From Coriaria nepalensis (Eukaryota > Streptophyta > Magnoliopsida > Cucurbitales > Coriariaceae), in NCBI GenBank assembly GCA_027186245.1, contig CP114493.1, positions 8,625,501 to 8,689,500 of the forward strand: a stretch of DNA of 64,000 bases, given 5' to 3'. The notes beneath the pieces are model-generated. The model was not told the origin of the DNA and searched no databases. It saw only the letters and a program-made list of their open reading frames with translations. The stretch's first letter is position 1, and every line of letters starts with the position of its first letter. Below, in pieces: positions 1 through 14,515 of this stretch. The translations under genes and the position numbers were made by a program.

Positions 1-146
1 GTCGTTGTCTGTTCATTTCTTAATTGCATAGTATAATCGAAGAAACGAAGACTTCCACCTCCTCTATAATAAGAGTACTTTCCGCGCGAGAGAAAGCGAA
101 GAAGAATTCTGTAAATCAATCAAGGTGTGAAAAAATAAAAGGATTC

Positions 147-1200
147 ATGGACGGTGTTGCTCACGATTTATCATCGCTGCTCTTCTCAGAGGAGAGGGAC
201 TTTCTTCTCCACAATAATGGTGACCGGGTCGGTTCATTACGATTCTTTGATTTAAAGTTACAGTCTTTTAAGTCTTGCTTTCTGGGTTTTCTGTGTCATT
301 CTCGGCAACCAAACAGACAGTAAAGTTCTTAACTGTGTTGGGAAATTGATAGTGTTATTGATCTGATGAGACTGGAAAACCCATCAAAAAGTTGTTTAAT
401 CTGTTTTAATTTTGGGAGAATTTGATTAATTTCTATCTGAGAAATCAATCATAAAAGAAAATTCATATGTACTGCTCACAATCAATGAATTAATTGGAAA
501 GAATATAGCTTTATATTTCTCTGCCTCATGGTGTCCCCCATGTCAATGTTTCACTCCGATCCTAGAAGAAGTCTACAAGGCGGTCGCTTCGAAACAAGAC
601 TTTGAAGTGGTCTTCATCTCGTTCGATAGAGATGAAGAATCATATGACAGCTACTTTTCGAAAATGACATGGTTCCGGTTTCTGAACTTATGGGGAAGAC
701 ATTCTTTTCTACTTCTCCGCACATTGGTGCCCTCAATGCCGCTCATTCATGCCGAAGCTAATACAAGTATACCACATGATCAAGTCAAAAGACGATAATG
801 CCTTGGAGATTATCTCTGTCTCAAAGGACCGTGACCAATCATCATTTGACGAGTTCTTTTCAGGCATGCCTTGGTTAGCCTTGCCGTTTGAGGACCCGAG
901 GGAGAAATTCCTCGTTCGAAGATTCAAAATCTCAAGCATCCCCGCCCCTGTGGCCGTGGGGCCCCACTGGGCGAATGGTCAACACGAAAGTCCGAGAGCT
1001 CGTGCACGGAGCGGATGCTTATCCATTTCACGGATGCGCATGTGAAAGATCTGGAGGATCGGATCGAGGAAGAGAAGAAGGTAAAAGAAGGATGGGTTTT
1101 GGTGAGGGGGAAGTGTGCCGTGGTGCTTAAAAAGAGGATTGATAAGTTGGCAGACAATTATGTTTATGTTCTTAAGGTTGAAATCAATGAACTTATATAA
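147..1200 (+). pseudogene. Nucleoredoxin (NRX1-like) remnant
   Basis: Nucleoredoxins are multi-domain thioredoxin-fold oxidoreductases of cytosol and nucleus, normally three Trx-like modules plus a C-terminal Cys/His zinc-binding region. Seen here: an N-terminal piece at 147-235 (HDLSSLL then ERDFLLHNNGDR); a first-module piece at about 499-690 with an intact WCPPC active site and DRDEESYDSYFSKM; then, from about 709, a third-module piece with FSAHWCPQC, DRDQSSFDEFF and MPWLALPF. The second half of module 1 and all of module 2 are missing. Two single-base insertions break the frame: an extra C in the C-run at about 963-966 and another near 1030. HGADAYPF and TDAHVKDLEDRIEEE are therefore read in different frames. 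The C-terminal zinc-binding region is absent. Family identity is clear; the conclusion that it is a dead gene rests on deletion plus two frameshifts. Confidence 0.85.
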
Positions 1201-1479
1201 TGCTAATAAATTTAAAGTGTGTGTATATGCGTTGTGCAATATCTAAATCAATACCACACGGTTTTCAAACACCAATCTTAATACATGCAAAGAACAATAC
1301 AACAGAACATAGAACAAAAATACAAGTTATGATTACATTTGTTGTTTTAAAGTATTAATTCTTTATATCTAGATATGAAACCCAGGTAACGACCATGACT
1401 GTATATATCTCATACGTATAAAATATTTCAGAAAAGACAAACAAAGCTCCGCCAAGCATTTCGTATATATGTCATAGGA

Positions 1480-1510
1480 CTCCTCCTCCTCCTCCTCCTC
1501 CTCCTCCTCT
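1480..1510. repeat. (TCC)n microsatellite
   Basis: About ten TCC/CTC units followed by TCT units. They lie just beyond the stop codon of the galactinol synthase gene, probably in its 3' UTR or immediate downstream DNA. Confidence 0.9.
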
Positions 1511-1577
1511 TCTTCTTTTGTTTTTTGGTGTTTTGGTTAATACCAAGCTTAAAAGCGAGGTGGGATGACTTTAAATC

Positions 1578-2948
1578 TCAAGCAGCCGAAGGGGCAGGGA
1601 TATAGGACATGGTGGATTCGGGCATGGAAGAAGACACGATTGAGGAGTTTGATGAGAATGTATCTTGTTCTTGATCACGAGTGGGAACCACATGACTGAT
1701 GTTGTCTCCTTTGAAATCTAATGATTCGTCATTGAAAACATCCCACCATTTTGCCACTAACATCTTTATGTCCTCTCTCTCCATATTTGCTTCTTTCCCT
1801 GTGTACCTCCATGGTTTTGATCCCTTTCAAATTTCAAAATAAAATAATAAAATACAAATTAAACAAATTTTTTAATTGGAAATTAATTAAAAGATGTATA
1901 ATATAATATATTTTTAGTACAAAGCTTACAGCAGCGCAGTAGTGGACGACCTTGACTTTCTCTACGTCGACGTTTTCTGGATGTCGCCAAAGCATGGCTA
2001 AGACCAGGTTGTATAACAAAGGAATGGGCTTATATGTTTTTTGGAAGAACATGTTCAAGAAATCCTGTCATGTCGTAATATTAACTATATGTAAATACGA
2101 GAAAATAAATAGATAAATAATTCAAGAAGGAAAACGAAAAAAGGACTGACTTGCTCTGCAAAAGGGGTTGGCGGGGTGATTTGGAGAGTGTGAAGGAGGG
2201 AATGGTAAGTTGATGAGCTGGGCTGGAAGACAAACATGCCGGCATTGAAGTACAAGGGAGGAGGCGGGCCCAACTTGTGAGTGGGCCAAGTGACCTTGTT
2301 AGGGCACTGTTGACAGTACCCAATTTGGTACTGAGGTGAGTGACTCCATGTCTTCTCACAGAAGCAGTCCATTACAGCGTAGAAATAACCATCTTCCATG
2401 TCAAACAGATGGTCTATGTTTTCAAACACTTGAATATCAGCATCCAAATACATCATCTTCTCATATTCCTCAAACTGTATTTTTTTTTTGTAACAAAACA
2501 CAAACTTAATCAATACCCTTTTGCCAATATGATCATCACAACATTATTTTGAAATGTTAATGACAAAAACATCATCTTATCATATGAAATTTTGAGTACT
2601 TACGTTCCAAATGCGAAGTTTGGAGTAGTTGATGACATAATAAGCCATGGCGAACTGGATTTGGTTTTCAGGCGGGTAGATAGGCTCAATCTCTATAACA
2701 ATACAACCCTGAGCCTTGATAATTTCACGGTGGTCCTCTGGAACATCCGGCAAGATCGCCACCACGAGAGGGTACGCGCTTTTCACCCTCCGTAAGCCTT
2801 TAGCAAGCCCTACTACCCCTTTAAAGTAGTCACCATTTCCAGCCAGAAATGTCACATAACCCCTTCTTCTAGGAATCAGAGATGAGTTGTTCATGTAGCC
2901 ATTGTTGACCACACTAGAAACCTTCTCTAGGGTCACTCCTGGAGCCAT
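1578..2948 (-). CDS. GolS: Galactinol synthase (GT8 family)
   Basis: Transfers galactose from UDP-galactose to myo-inositol to make galactinol, the first committed step of raffinose-family oligosaccharide synthesis in the cytosol. Four exons on the minus strand: 2948-2604, 2474-2151, 2064-1930 and 1823-1578. They join in frame through GT-AG introns to 349 residues; family members are roughly 325-345. Hallmarks: YVTFLAGNGDYFKGVVGLAKGL near the N-terminus; the metal-binding DxD motif in MYLDADIQVF at the start of exon 2; LYFNAGMFVF; and the family's characteristic C-terminal APSAA. Exon 1 is 345 bases and the next two are exactly 108 and 45 codons. From knowledge of the family, expression is typically induced by drought, heat or cold; no defined element for this was identified here. 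A TATA box lies about 110 bases upstream of the ATG. The reading frame is intact. Confidence 0.96.
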
Positions 2949-3053
2949 TCAGTTAACTTCTCTTGTCTGGAATTAGAGTGAGGAGGAGTGTTGGGACAGT
3001 AATATGATTAGTAACCCTTTGTTCCTTAGTTTCACAATGGGTTCATTAGGGTC

Positions 3054-3063
3054 TTTATATAAA
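3054..3063 (-). promoter_or_regulatory. TATA box of galactinol synthase
   Basis: On the minus strand the sequence reads TTTATATAAA, about 105-115 bases upstream of the GolS start codon. This leaves room for a 5' UTR of about 75-85 bases. Position and sequence fit a plant TATA box; there is no experimental support. Confidence 0.6.
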
Positions 3064-3214
3064 CCACATGAAATTAGGAGTAAATGCACTTGCAAATGAA
3101 ACTCAACTTAAATGCAGAATATTGTTGTCACTTTCATGTAGTGTTTTTTATTTTTAGTTTTCTTGATTATTAGTGAGAGCTCGATTTGTAAAAAGTGTTA
3201 AGTGGTGGTATACG

Positions 3215-3254
3215 ACTATACGTTACTTGTGAGGACTATACGTTACTTGTAAGG
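3215..3254. repeat. 20-bp tandem duplication
   Basis: The unit ACTATACGTTACTTGTGAGG is present twice head to tail, with one difference (GAGG versus AAGG). It is followed by an (AAAT)n run at about 3264-3290 and a (TA)n run at about 3292-3307. It lies in the upstream region of the GolS gene. Confidence 0.85.
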
Positions 3255-3309
3255 AAAAAGATAAAATAAATAAATAAATAAATAAATAAAGATATATATA
3301 TATATATAA

Positions 3310-5880
3310 AAGGAAAATGAATGAACATGGTTTAACGTTTCAGCCAACCATGCATCCATTCAGCCTTATCATCAAAATGAAGGGCTGAGATCGGACGTTG
3401 TGATCTTCAATTCATGTTGATAATGATCAACATGATATCGGACCATCTATTGGTGCTTGCCAAAGTGCTTGTTGTTTTCTTCTCTGACAAAACCTTACAA
3501 AAAAAAATTAACGCATAAACGATTCCCCGTTTATTACAATTTTATGCACATATAAGATCAAAATTGATGTCTAGAGAGAGACATGCATGCATGGTTCGAT
3601 AAATGTTCAGAAAGGAATAATTAGTGGTAGCCCTCTCTGGAAGCAAAGTAAAAAAAGATCAATCTAGTGTAGATATTATATAGATCAGACATGAAGCATG
3701 ATTTGTGGATCTAAAAATGAAGTAACATAACACAAGTTTTTCTCTTTTCATTTTGAAACATGTTATTACTTTTTCATTTTTATATTGAACCATAAGCCGT
3801 ATATCACGCTAATGTTTAAGTAAAGGGAAAAGAAAAGGAGAGATGTATTCAAAAGAAAAAAAAGGGTGCTGTGTTAGTGTTACTTATTAGCATATGAATA
3901 TATCAAAGATTCCTTGAGAAGAAAGAAGCAGACGTCATTTGTATGTATGTAAATCTGATGTTCTCTCAAACTTATAGCTTGGTCGTTTCTTCATGTCGAC
4001 AGTGTGAGTCGATGATGTTGATTAGAGAAAGCAAGTTTCATCTTAGAGATGCTGGAGGTTCGGTCGATCGGAGTTGGAAGTGGTGGCGGAGTGTTTGTAC
4101 ATGTGGGGGAAGGGGAAGAGGAATGGAAAGAGGAAGAGGGGTATAAAGTGAAAAATTAATTGAAGTTTAGGGTATTTTGTTAAACATCATGATAACTCTC
4201 TCTTAATGGGACAATAATGTATGGGCCAACATGAATATGGAAGGCATTTTCACTATGATTATTTTGTTGTCCTCATCGTTAGAAAGATAAAAACAAACAA
4301 TATAATAGATTAATTCAACCTCACTATTAACATGCATCATTTCTCACCTCGTTTATTTAGTTTACTTAATAGTTTAGTCCATCTCAAATTCATGTCTGAA
4401 ATACGTAGGGTTAAGGTAAGGTAAGATCGGACAACAGGCCGTAGGACCCACATAAGGCCAGGAGTTAATCATAGTGGAAGTCAAGAAGAAATGCTTTGAA
4501 TGATTCTTGTGGTAAAAGAAGTTGTTTTAACTTATAATCATACTGCATTCTGCTACTACTAAATATATATTACTTGCATGGGGTTAAAATGTTAATTACC
4601 GATTTTTAGGTGCATTGATTGGGCCCATTCCATGAGTAACCACAAAATGGGCCTAATGGGCTTCGTGATAGCTTTGTAAATTGATTGATTACACGACCCA
4701 ATAAAATCAATTTGGGCTTTTGCAAGAATAATGGAATCTTTCGGCTTTTAACCTATGAATTATTCTTGCGCTAAAATTAAAAAAAAAAAAAATGTTAAAA
4801 TATCAAAATTATTAATTTATCAAAAGTTTACTATATATATAACAATAAGAGTAGCAGTAGAAATAGTAATTATACTAGCATAATAATAATAAAACGACGT
4901 ATCCATGTATTGCATTTTAAAATTTATAAATATTTAATATACTAAAATAAAATATATAGCAGTAGCAATAATAATAGTAGCTATATTAGTATAATAATAA
5001 TAAAACAACATATTCATGATGTATTATATTTTAAAATTTATGAATTTACCGTATCGTAATATCGGTAATATATCATATCAATGCCAATATATCATATCGT
5101 AATATCGGTAATATAATCAAAGTGTATAGTTGGGCGATTAATATTTAAGTACTGCTCCATGAGGTTGAATTGTAAATTGAGAGAGAGGGATCATCGAAGC
5201 AAAGAGATGTTGCAGAAAGTCGGGAGTAAAGAAGAGGGAGAGAGGCCTGGTATCCGATCTGTTTGGGAATTGGGATTATTTGAAAAATAAAAAGACAAAA
5301 AAATATCGGATACTCAGACAAATATCTAATAGGAGCACTACCCAAATAACTGAAACCTGTGTTTCTTTATATGGGTGGATCATCCGATCCAACTCCCGTT
5401 TGATGCTTTCTCATCCAACCGATCCGGGTTGGATCGATCGGATCAATAGAAAATGCTCACCCTTAGGTATGATCACATTTCCCACATGAATGCTCAGCTC
5501 TCCCAGATACGATGATATTTGTTACTACAGAATTCATGCGACTCGCGTTCTCTTAATAGAAGAGGTGTAGCATTTTCTCTGCATCAGTCATAAAAACATT
5601 CAGAATGAAAAACAAAATTCACAAGGGGCATGCTAAATAAAATTCGTTTCAGGTACACCAATTCTAAAGAGCTCTCTGCCCTCCGAGCAGCAGACCAGAA
5701 GAGCAAAACCAAGTACATCATCAATCAATCAACCATACTTGAGCTATAATCGTAAAAAAGACATTACAATCAATATAGATCATCCTATGTGTGAAGAGAT
5801 GAAAACATATTCTATTCTGGTGTCCGTAGAAGCAACTACAAAAGGGGGGAGGAAAAAAAAAAAAAATTGGTAGATAACAT
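3310..5880. other. Intergenic region, no supported gene
   Basis: AT-rich spacer between the GolS upstream region and the 3' end of the ARF1 gene. Short reading frames here (for example near 3943-4146) have no recognisable family features. The stretch 4842-5120 is built from imperfect direct repeats, listed separately. The last few hundred bases (about 5540-5880) are probably the 3' UTR and downstream region of the ARF1 gene on the minus strand. Confidence 0.6.
4842..5118. repeat. Imperfect direct repeats, AT-rich
   Basis: Two diverged copies of about 95 bases (4842-4938 and 4958-5047) share the order: AGCAGTAG, then ATAATAATAATAAAAC, then a TATTCATG/TATCCATG core, then ATTTTAAAATTTAT. Directly after them, the phrase ATCGTAATATCGGTAATAT occurs at about 5053 and again at about 5096. 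This is probably debris of a dispersed repeat. No coding capacity was seen. Confidence 0.7.
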
Positions 5881-5923
5881 TCACCCCTGCATCCAGTATT
5901 TCCAATAACGAATTTTCGATTGC

Positions 5924-8916
<2,993 letters not shown>

Positions 8917-11865
8917 CTAACAATAATCATGATCATACTGAAGCCGATTTCCAGATGGCTTGCCAATCTGTAAACAGTCAATAGGAGGGACAGTAGGAGT
9001 TCTCAACTCTCCGAAAGTTTGCCAGCAAAACGGATTGTACAAGTGGTAACGTTCTTGTAATGGCTTGAGCTCAATTGCAGTCAGTGATATGTCCATACAA
9101 GGTAACTTATCACTACAGGCGAAATGAACTGGTTTTACTGTATAGGTCCCTTTGATTCTCTCATAAGTTATACCCGATAGAGCCACGGCTGAGGTTTGGT
9201 TTGAGCATTTGGTTTTGTCGCAGTAGAATTGGTCTATAACTATAGGAAACTGAACCTCGGAGACTTGAATGTTTGAGAAGAGGACTCCTTGTACAGATCC
9301 GGCACCACCCTGAACAGATGATGTGGCAGTTAAGTTGAAGTTTTAATAGAATATTGGTTTAAGGTTGGAGTAAAGAGTGAGGAATTTAAGATGTTCATTA
9401 TTGTTATTTACCTGCCATGTCTTGATTCTAACACCTGTCATTGTACCATGTAAAACAATGTCTCGAACGGTGATGTTAGAGACGCAAGCTTTCGTGTTGT
9501 CTTTTCCGAGACCTCCGATGCTTATCCCATGCCCGGGCCCACAGTTGATGTTGTGTACGTATATGTCGGAGCATCCAGTTTGTATCGAAACACAGTCATC
9601 TCCTGCAATAAAGGATTAGAATTAGATCAGTTTCTAGTGAAGACAAAGGTGCAAGACATAGCACCAGAAGTTTTAGTGATGAGTGAAGACAAAAAGAAAA
9701 ACAGAAGGAATAGAACAAAACAGTGTCCTTGTTTTGTAGGGTGCTTTAGAACTTAATGCTATCTCGTATGGTCCCCTGATGCAACTGCATAACCGTGGGA
9801 TTTCTGGTTGCCATGTGTCAAACCCTCAATGGCCAGAGATAGGTGGCTGGAGGAATTGCCCTTCCTAATGGTAGATAAGATATGCTACATATATGTATAT
9901 AGATAGATAGATATATAATCCTAGAAACCTGTCATGGATGGAAACTGGTCTGACCACACAGAAGAAAGGCTTATCTCCATGATACAATAACTATACTTTT
10001 TCTTAACTTCTGGATTTAGCCGAAATCTTAACCTTATAGTTAATCGGCTCGGCCTAATAACATATATGAAGCAGGGCTAGCACTTCTCATCACAAGTAAA
10101 GGTCAATCTGCCTAACCAATAGACAAACAAAAATACTAGATATACCAAATCTACATCTAGAGGTTCTTTAAACCTAATATCAGATCTTCTGAATCCATAT
10201 CAAATTGCAAGCTAAAGTAGTAATGAAACAAGTTCCATATCAACTCAGAAAGTTAAGAACATATATATATATATTACCACAAGAGAGGCTGCTCTTCTGG
10301 ATCACGACTTGCTTAGAGTTCTGCAAATGAATCCCATCTGTATTAGCACTATCACCAGGAGATGAAATGGTTATGTCATGTACCATCACTCCCATGCAGT
10401 TGTCAAACTTGAGATGGCATTGTGGACTGTTTTGAATCGTTATGCCCGTCACTATAACATTAAAACTTCCATAAAACCTTAATGCCTGAACAACAAGATG
10501 AAAAACCAAACCAGCCAAATCATGTCATATACACATTTCATTGAAAATTTTCAGCTACGACTTTATCAAACAGGTGGTGTGCGATAACTCACGGTTGGTT
10601 TGACGCCTGGCATTTTCCCCATCAGCCCATCTCTTATCTACCACAGAATATTTTCACCATAATTAAAGTATGAAAAGGAAAATTTGCAGGTAATTCAGAA
10701 ATCAAACAAAATTAGTACCGGAACCGGTGGGTTTTCTTCAACCGTGTTGTTTGCTGGAGCAATGAGTTTGATTTCATTATCTTCAGGATCATCTTCGTAA
10801 GGGAAAGCTTTCCACCATACGGATCCTCTTCCATCGATGATTCCTTTCCCTTGGATTGTGATTCCTTTCAGCTTCGTAAACTGAATCCACTGCAACAGAC
10901 CATTTCCCCATGCTTTGAAATCTGTCGGAGCGATGATCGTCCCGTCGAGCTGAAACACGATGTTGGATTGGCAGTATGGGCCAGAAAATGAAATGGGCCC
11001 TACAAAAAATACGTATCCTGACGGGGCGACGATCGTCGATCCTTCCACTTTACAGGCTGCCGCCCAGGCGTTTTGGAATGCCTGCGACGTAGAGGATCAA
11101 AACTTTAGAGCGCAAATAATAATATTATTTATTAATTTAACGACATTCGTAGGAGACGAAAAGAAGGGTGCTTTGTTTGATTCGTACAGGTAGAAAAATC
11201 CAGACAATTTATTGTCGGGAACGTGAACTAGCTAACTGTCGAAACGACATGCTGTTTTCTGTCTGTGAGTAGGCCCCTCTTACTTGGATCAGGTCTGTTA
11301 CTACTAGTAGTCTTGGCCCCACGCATAAATCAATAATTCGGTAGTTTCTCTTTTTCACGTATTAAAACACTTAACACTATAATTATAAGATGTATATATA
11401 ATTTAATTATATTAGTAAAAATAAAACACGTATTATCTTTCTTTCTTTTTTTTCTTTTTTTTCTTTTTTTTCTTTTTTTATTGAATGGATATAGTTATAA
11501 TGTACCTTGGTGTCATCAGTGTTTCCTTTCCCTTTAGCACCAAAATCTAGTACGTTAAAAGTAGGAGCAGAGTAATAACCCTTCTGTGTTGGTGGGGTAG
11601 CTTTTGGTGTGTTAGAAGTCGGAGGTGGTGGCGGCGGGACGGCCTTATGTGGCGGAGCTTTCGGTTTCGACCCGCCGCCACTTTTCTTACCGTTCTTTTT
11701 AGACAGAGAATTAGCTGATATGGTATTATAACTACTACCTCTGCTTCTTCTATGCCTCCAATGCTTGCCTCTTCTAGCAATGCAAGCTTCAAAATTTGAA
11801 GACCAAACTAGAAAGGCTATGAGAATCATAAATGTGAAGCTTCTCACTCTAACTAACCCACTCAT
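8917..11865 (-). CDS. Polygalacturonase, GH28 family (PG1)
   Basis: Predicted secreted enzyme cleaving alpha-1,4-galacturonan in cell-wall pectin. Six exons on the minus strand: 11865-11506, 11081-10719, 10637-10593, 10485-10278, 9602-9412 and 9309-8917, giving 519 residues in frame. Residues 1-30 are a hydrophobic signal sequence. Residues 31-100 are an unusually basic then proline-rich linker ([13 protein letters not shown], later a run of six prolines). The right-handed beta-helix domain starts near [10 protein letters not shown]. All four GH28 catalytic motifs are present: NTDGIHL (Asn304), DD at 327-328, GHG at 349-351 and RIKTW at 384-388. Closest in type to the plant polygalacturonases with long basic N-terminal extensions. 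A paralogue, PG2, lies 38 kb away on the other strand, and PG1 lacks two introns that PG2 has. Confidence 0.95.
11432..11480. repeat. Polypyrimidine T-rich tract with C every 4-9 bases
   Basis: A CTTTCTTTC/T8C-type simple repeat inside the first intron of PG1, just downstream of its donor. On the transcribed strand it is polypurine. It probably arose by slippage. Confidence 0.8.
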
Positions 11866-11940
11866 TTTCTATAGAGAGAGAGAGAGGGGAGGGAGAATAG
11901 CTGGAGAGAAAAAGGTTGAATGCAGAGAGAATGCAGAGCT

Positions 11941-11952
11941 GGGTTTTAAATA
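11941..11952 (-). promoter_or_regulatory. TATA box of PG1
   Basis: The minus strand reads TATTTAAAACCC about 75-87 bases upstream of the PG1 ATG, a plausible TATA box. A GA/CT-rich leader (about 11870-11900) lies between it and the start codon. Confidence 0.5.
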
Positions 11953-12115
11953 GGAAGAGTGGAAGACTATAGAGCACAGCAATGGCCAATAAGACTATGC
12001 ACAAAAGAGAGAAAAAAAAAAAAAAAAGTTGATAATTATTTTATATTTTATATTTTATTATTTTATTTATTAAATTTAGAAAGTCCAACTGTGGGATATT
12101 CCGCTGCTGCGCCGG

Positions 12116-12145
12116 TTTATTTATTTATTTATTTATTTATTTATT
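12116..12145. repeat. (TTTA)n microsatellite
   Basis: About seven uninterrupted TTTA units in AT-rich intergenic DNA. Confidence 0.9.
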
Positions 12146-14256
12146 CAAATTGAAGAAAATAAAAAGATTAAATATTATTTATATTTAATAGTATAAAGTA
12201 GTGTTGTTAGTTTGTTACTTGTTGGGTAATAATTCAGGTACTTTTTGTTTTGTACAATAAATGATACATTATTAATTAAGCCTACTTTATATACAATAAT
12301 AATGAATAAAATTTGGTTGGAATCTCACAAATAGTGACATTTTAAAGCCACGTGTCATCTAATCAATGGCTGCGAATTTTTGCATGTACACACACTGCAC
12401 AAGATTATCGTTGTGTTCTGATTAAGTATTAACGTCCCTTGTAGCTCGATACCGCTATTTGGACACTAAGAGTCATCTTGCACAGTTGTACTACAAGATC
12501 ATCTATGTTTGTACGTAGTGTAGGTTTTGTCTTCAATTTTTCTTATTATTTTAACAAATTAACCATAAATAGTTAGTGTTAATAATGCTAATAATAAATA
12601 ATAATAAATAAATAAATAATTACACGTGAGAGTGGGTCTTTGATTTAGGTGTCAATAGGTGGGGCCGTCACTGAATACAACAACTCCTTAAAGGGGTCAC
12701 ATGCAATCGTTCACGGGCTTAGCCTTTTCTTTTTTTCTTTTTCTTTTTTTTTTTTAAATTTATTTTTGTACTTTACACCATCTTTCTCTTTCTCTCATTC
12801 TTTTTTTTTTACATTATTTTCGAAGATTAATATTAAAAAGAATGAAATATATTAAGTAAGCACACATTATTATATATATAATTTATGATACACCAAATTT
12901 ATTATAATTATAAGTATTTTTTTTCCAAAATAATATAATATATATATATATATATATAAGGGAAATTTTCTTACGTAATTAACAAAAAAATTTAACTTTG
13001 AGAAAAGTTGTTTTTATTATAATCTCTCTAAGTTATGTGAAAAAGGTCTGTGATTTTCAGAGCTTTTGGATTTTTTTTCATCAAATAGTTATCAATTACT
13101 AGATTTGACATGCTGACGTAACGGCAAAACAGTAAAATTACAAAAACATTACTCTTGTTTTTATATACACGCCCATGGGTTTTTGGTAATTATTGATTTA
13201 CATTAATTTATAACACAAATCTTAAATTATAATATTAATTTCCTTCCAATTTGTAGTTGATGTTACATCAACACATGTGTACCATACAAAAATCACACCC
13301 TACATATTTACACAAACAAGATAACATGATTGATCCAAAAATCTTTACTATATATTATATAAATCATATAATATATACATTAACAAAAAAAATGTAAGTA
13401 TCAAATATCACGTGGGATATATAATAATAATTATTATTATTTATTTTTTTTACCGTAAAAAGTTTGTTCCTGTGTCGCGCATGCCTGTACATACACTACC
13501 GTACCAAAAGAAAATCTTCATCTTATTCAGTTATTTTCTAATTCTGGCAAACAAATCATTAATAGTTAGGTCAGAGAGAGTAGAGTATATGTTCGTTCGT
13601 TCGTTCGTTTGTTTGTTTTTATTTCCCGACGTTAATGGGATGTATGATATGGCATTGATAGGAGGGAAAATATGTAAGAGATCTTATCATAGCCGTCTTT
13701 TTGTGCTTAATTACCCTTAATTCAATGTACTCCTCATTGCTTGCTATGATAACCTTAGATTCCTTCTTGTTTATAAATTCTCAATTATTGAACCCCTGAT
13801 ACACAGAATGATAGTAATTGGTTACATTATATTTGTGTATATATCATGTTCATTTAAGTATTAATCGTATAATATATAGTTTTTGCATAAGTTTAGTCTG
13901 ATTGTTAAATTTTCGTTATTTTACTATATGAGTAAAATATATTAAAAAGTTAATAGTGAAATATTTAGGCGCATTTACAATTACAGGTGGTCCAATAAAT
14001 AATAAGAAAAGAAAAGAAAAGGGTACTCACGGATTAGTATTCTAAGAAATAATTAAGAAGTAGAATAAGAAATACGTGTCTAGAAACTTCTGAATCGGAG
14101 GTTTATTCATTTGCATGTGAACCAAACAAGTTTCAAATTGTAACACAAACTGCTCAGATGTTCACAAGACATACTGTACATACACATGATATGAGTATGT
14201 TTAGTGGAGTAAATAATTAGTTACATATATATATATATATATACATACTTTCCAGT

Positions 14257-14257
14257 G

Positions 14258-14296
<39 letters not shown>
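14257..14296. repeat. (GCAG)10 microsatellite
   Basis: Ten perfect tetranucleotide units. This GC-containing tetramer array is unusual against the AT-rich surroundings; an (AT)n run lies about 15 bases upstream. Confidence 0.92.
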
Positions 14297-14298
<2 letters not shown>

Positions 14299-14515
14299 GC
14301 TGTTAGCCTGTTGTTGTAAGGAAAGTATATATAAGAAGCTTGGATCCTATCGGATCTAAAAGGTGTTTTTGTTATTTATTTATTTATTTATTTTTATTCA
14401 ATTTTATTTTAAATATATACATATTTATTTATTTATACGTTTCAAACATAGGATAATGGCCAATAAAATAAATAATCCATTATTATTCAGATAATTATGT
14501 TCAGTTTTGTTTATG

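Larger units (their letters stand above)
11953..14515. other. Intergenic region rich in simple repeats
   Basis: No supported gene. It contains (TTTA)n at 12116-12145, long T-runs around 12730-12800, (AT)n near 12940, a GTTC/GTTT run at 13591-13618, (AT)n near 14226-14242, (GCAG)10 at 14257-14296 and a TTTA run near 14374-14394. Reading frames here are low-complexity or lack family features. Confidence 0.6.

Noticed and set aside
13412..13720. 102-codon frame on the plus strand
   Set aside because: Begins in AT-rich repeat (poly-Ile) and runs through a GTTC repeat; no conserved features.
14257..14296. CRISPR-like regular repeat
   Set aside because: Tetranucleotide microsatellite without spacers in a plant nuclear genome.
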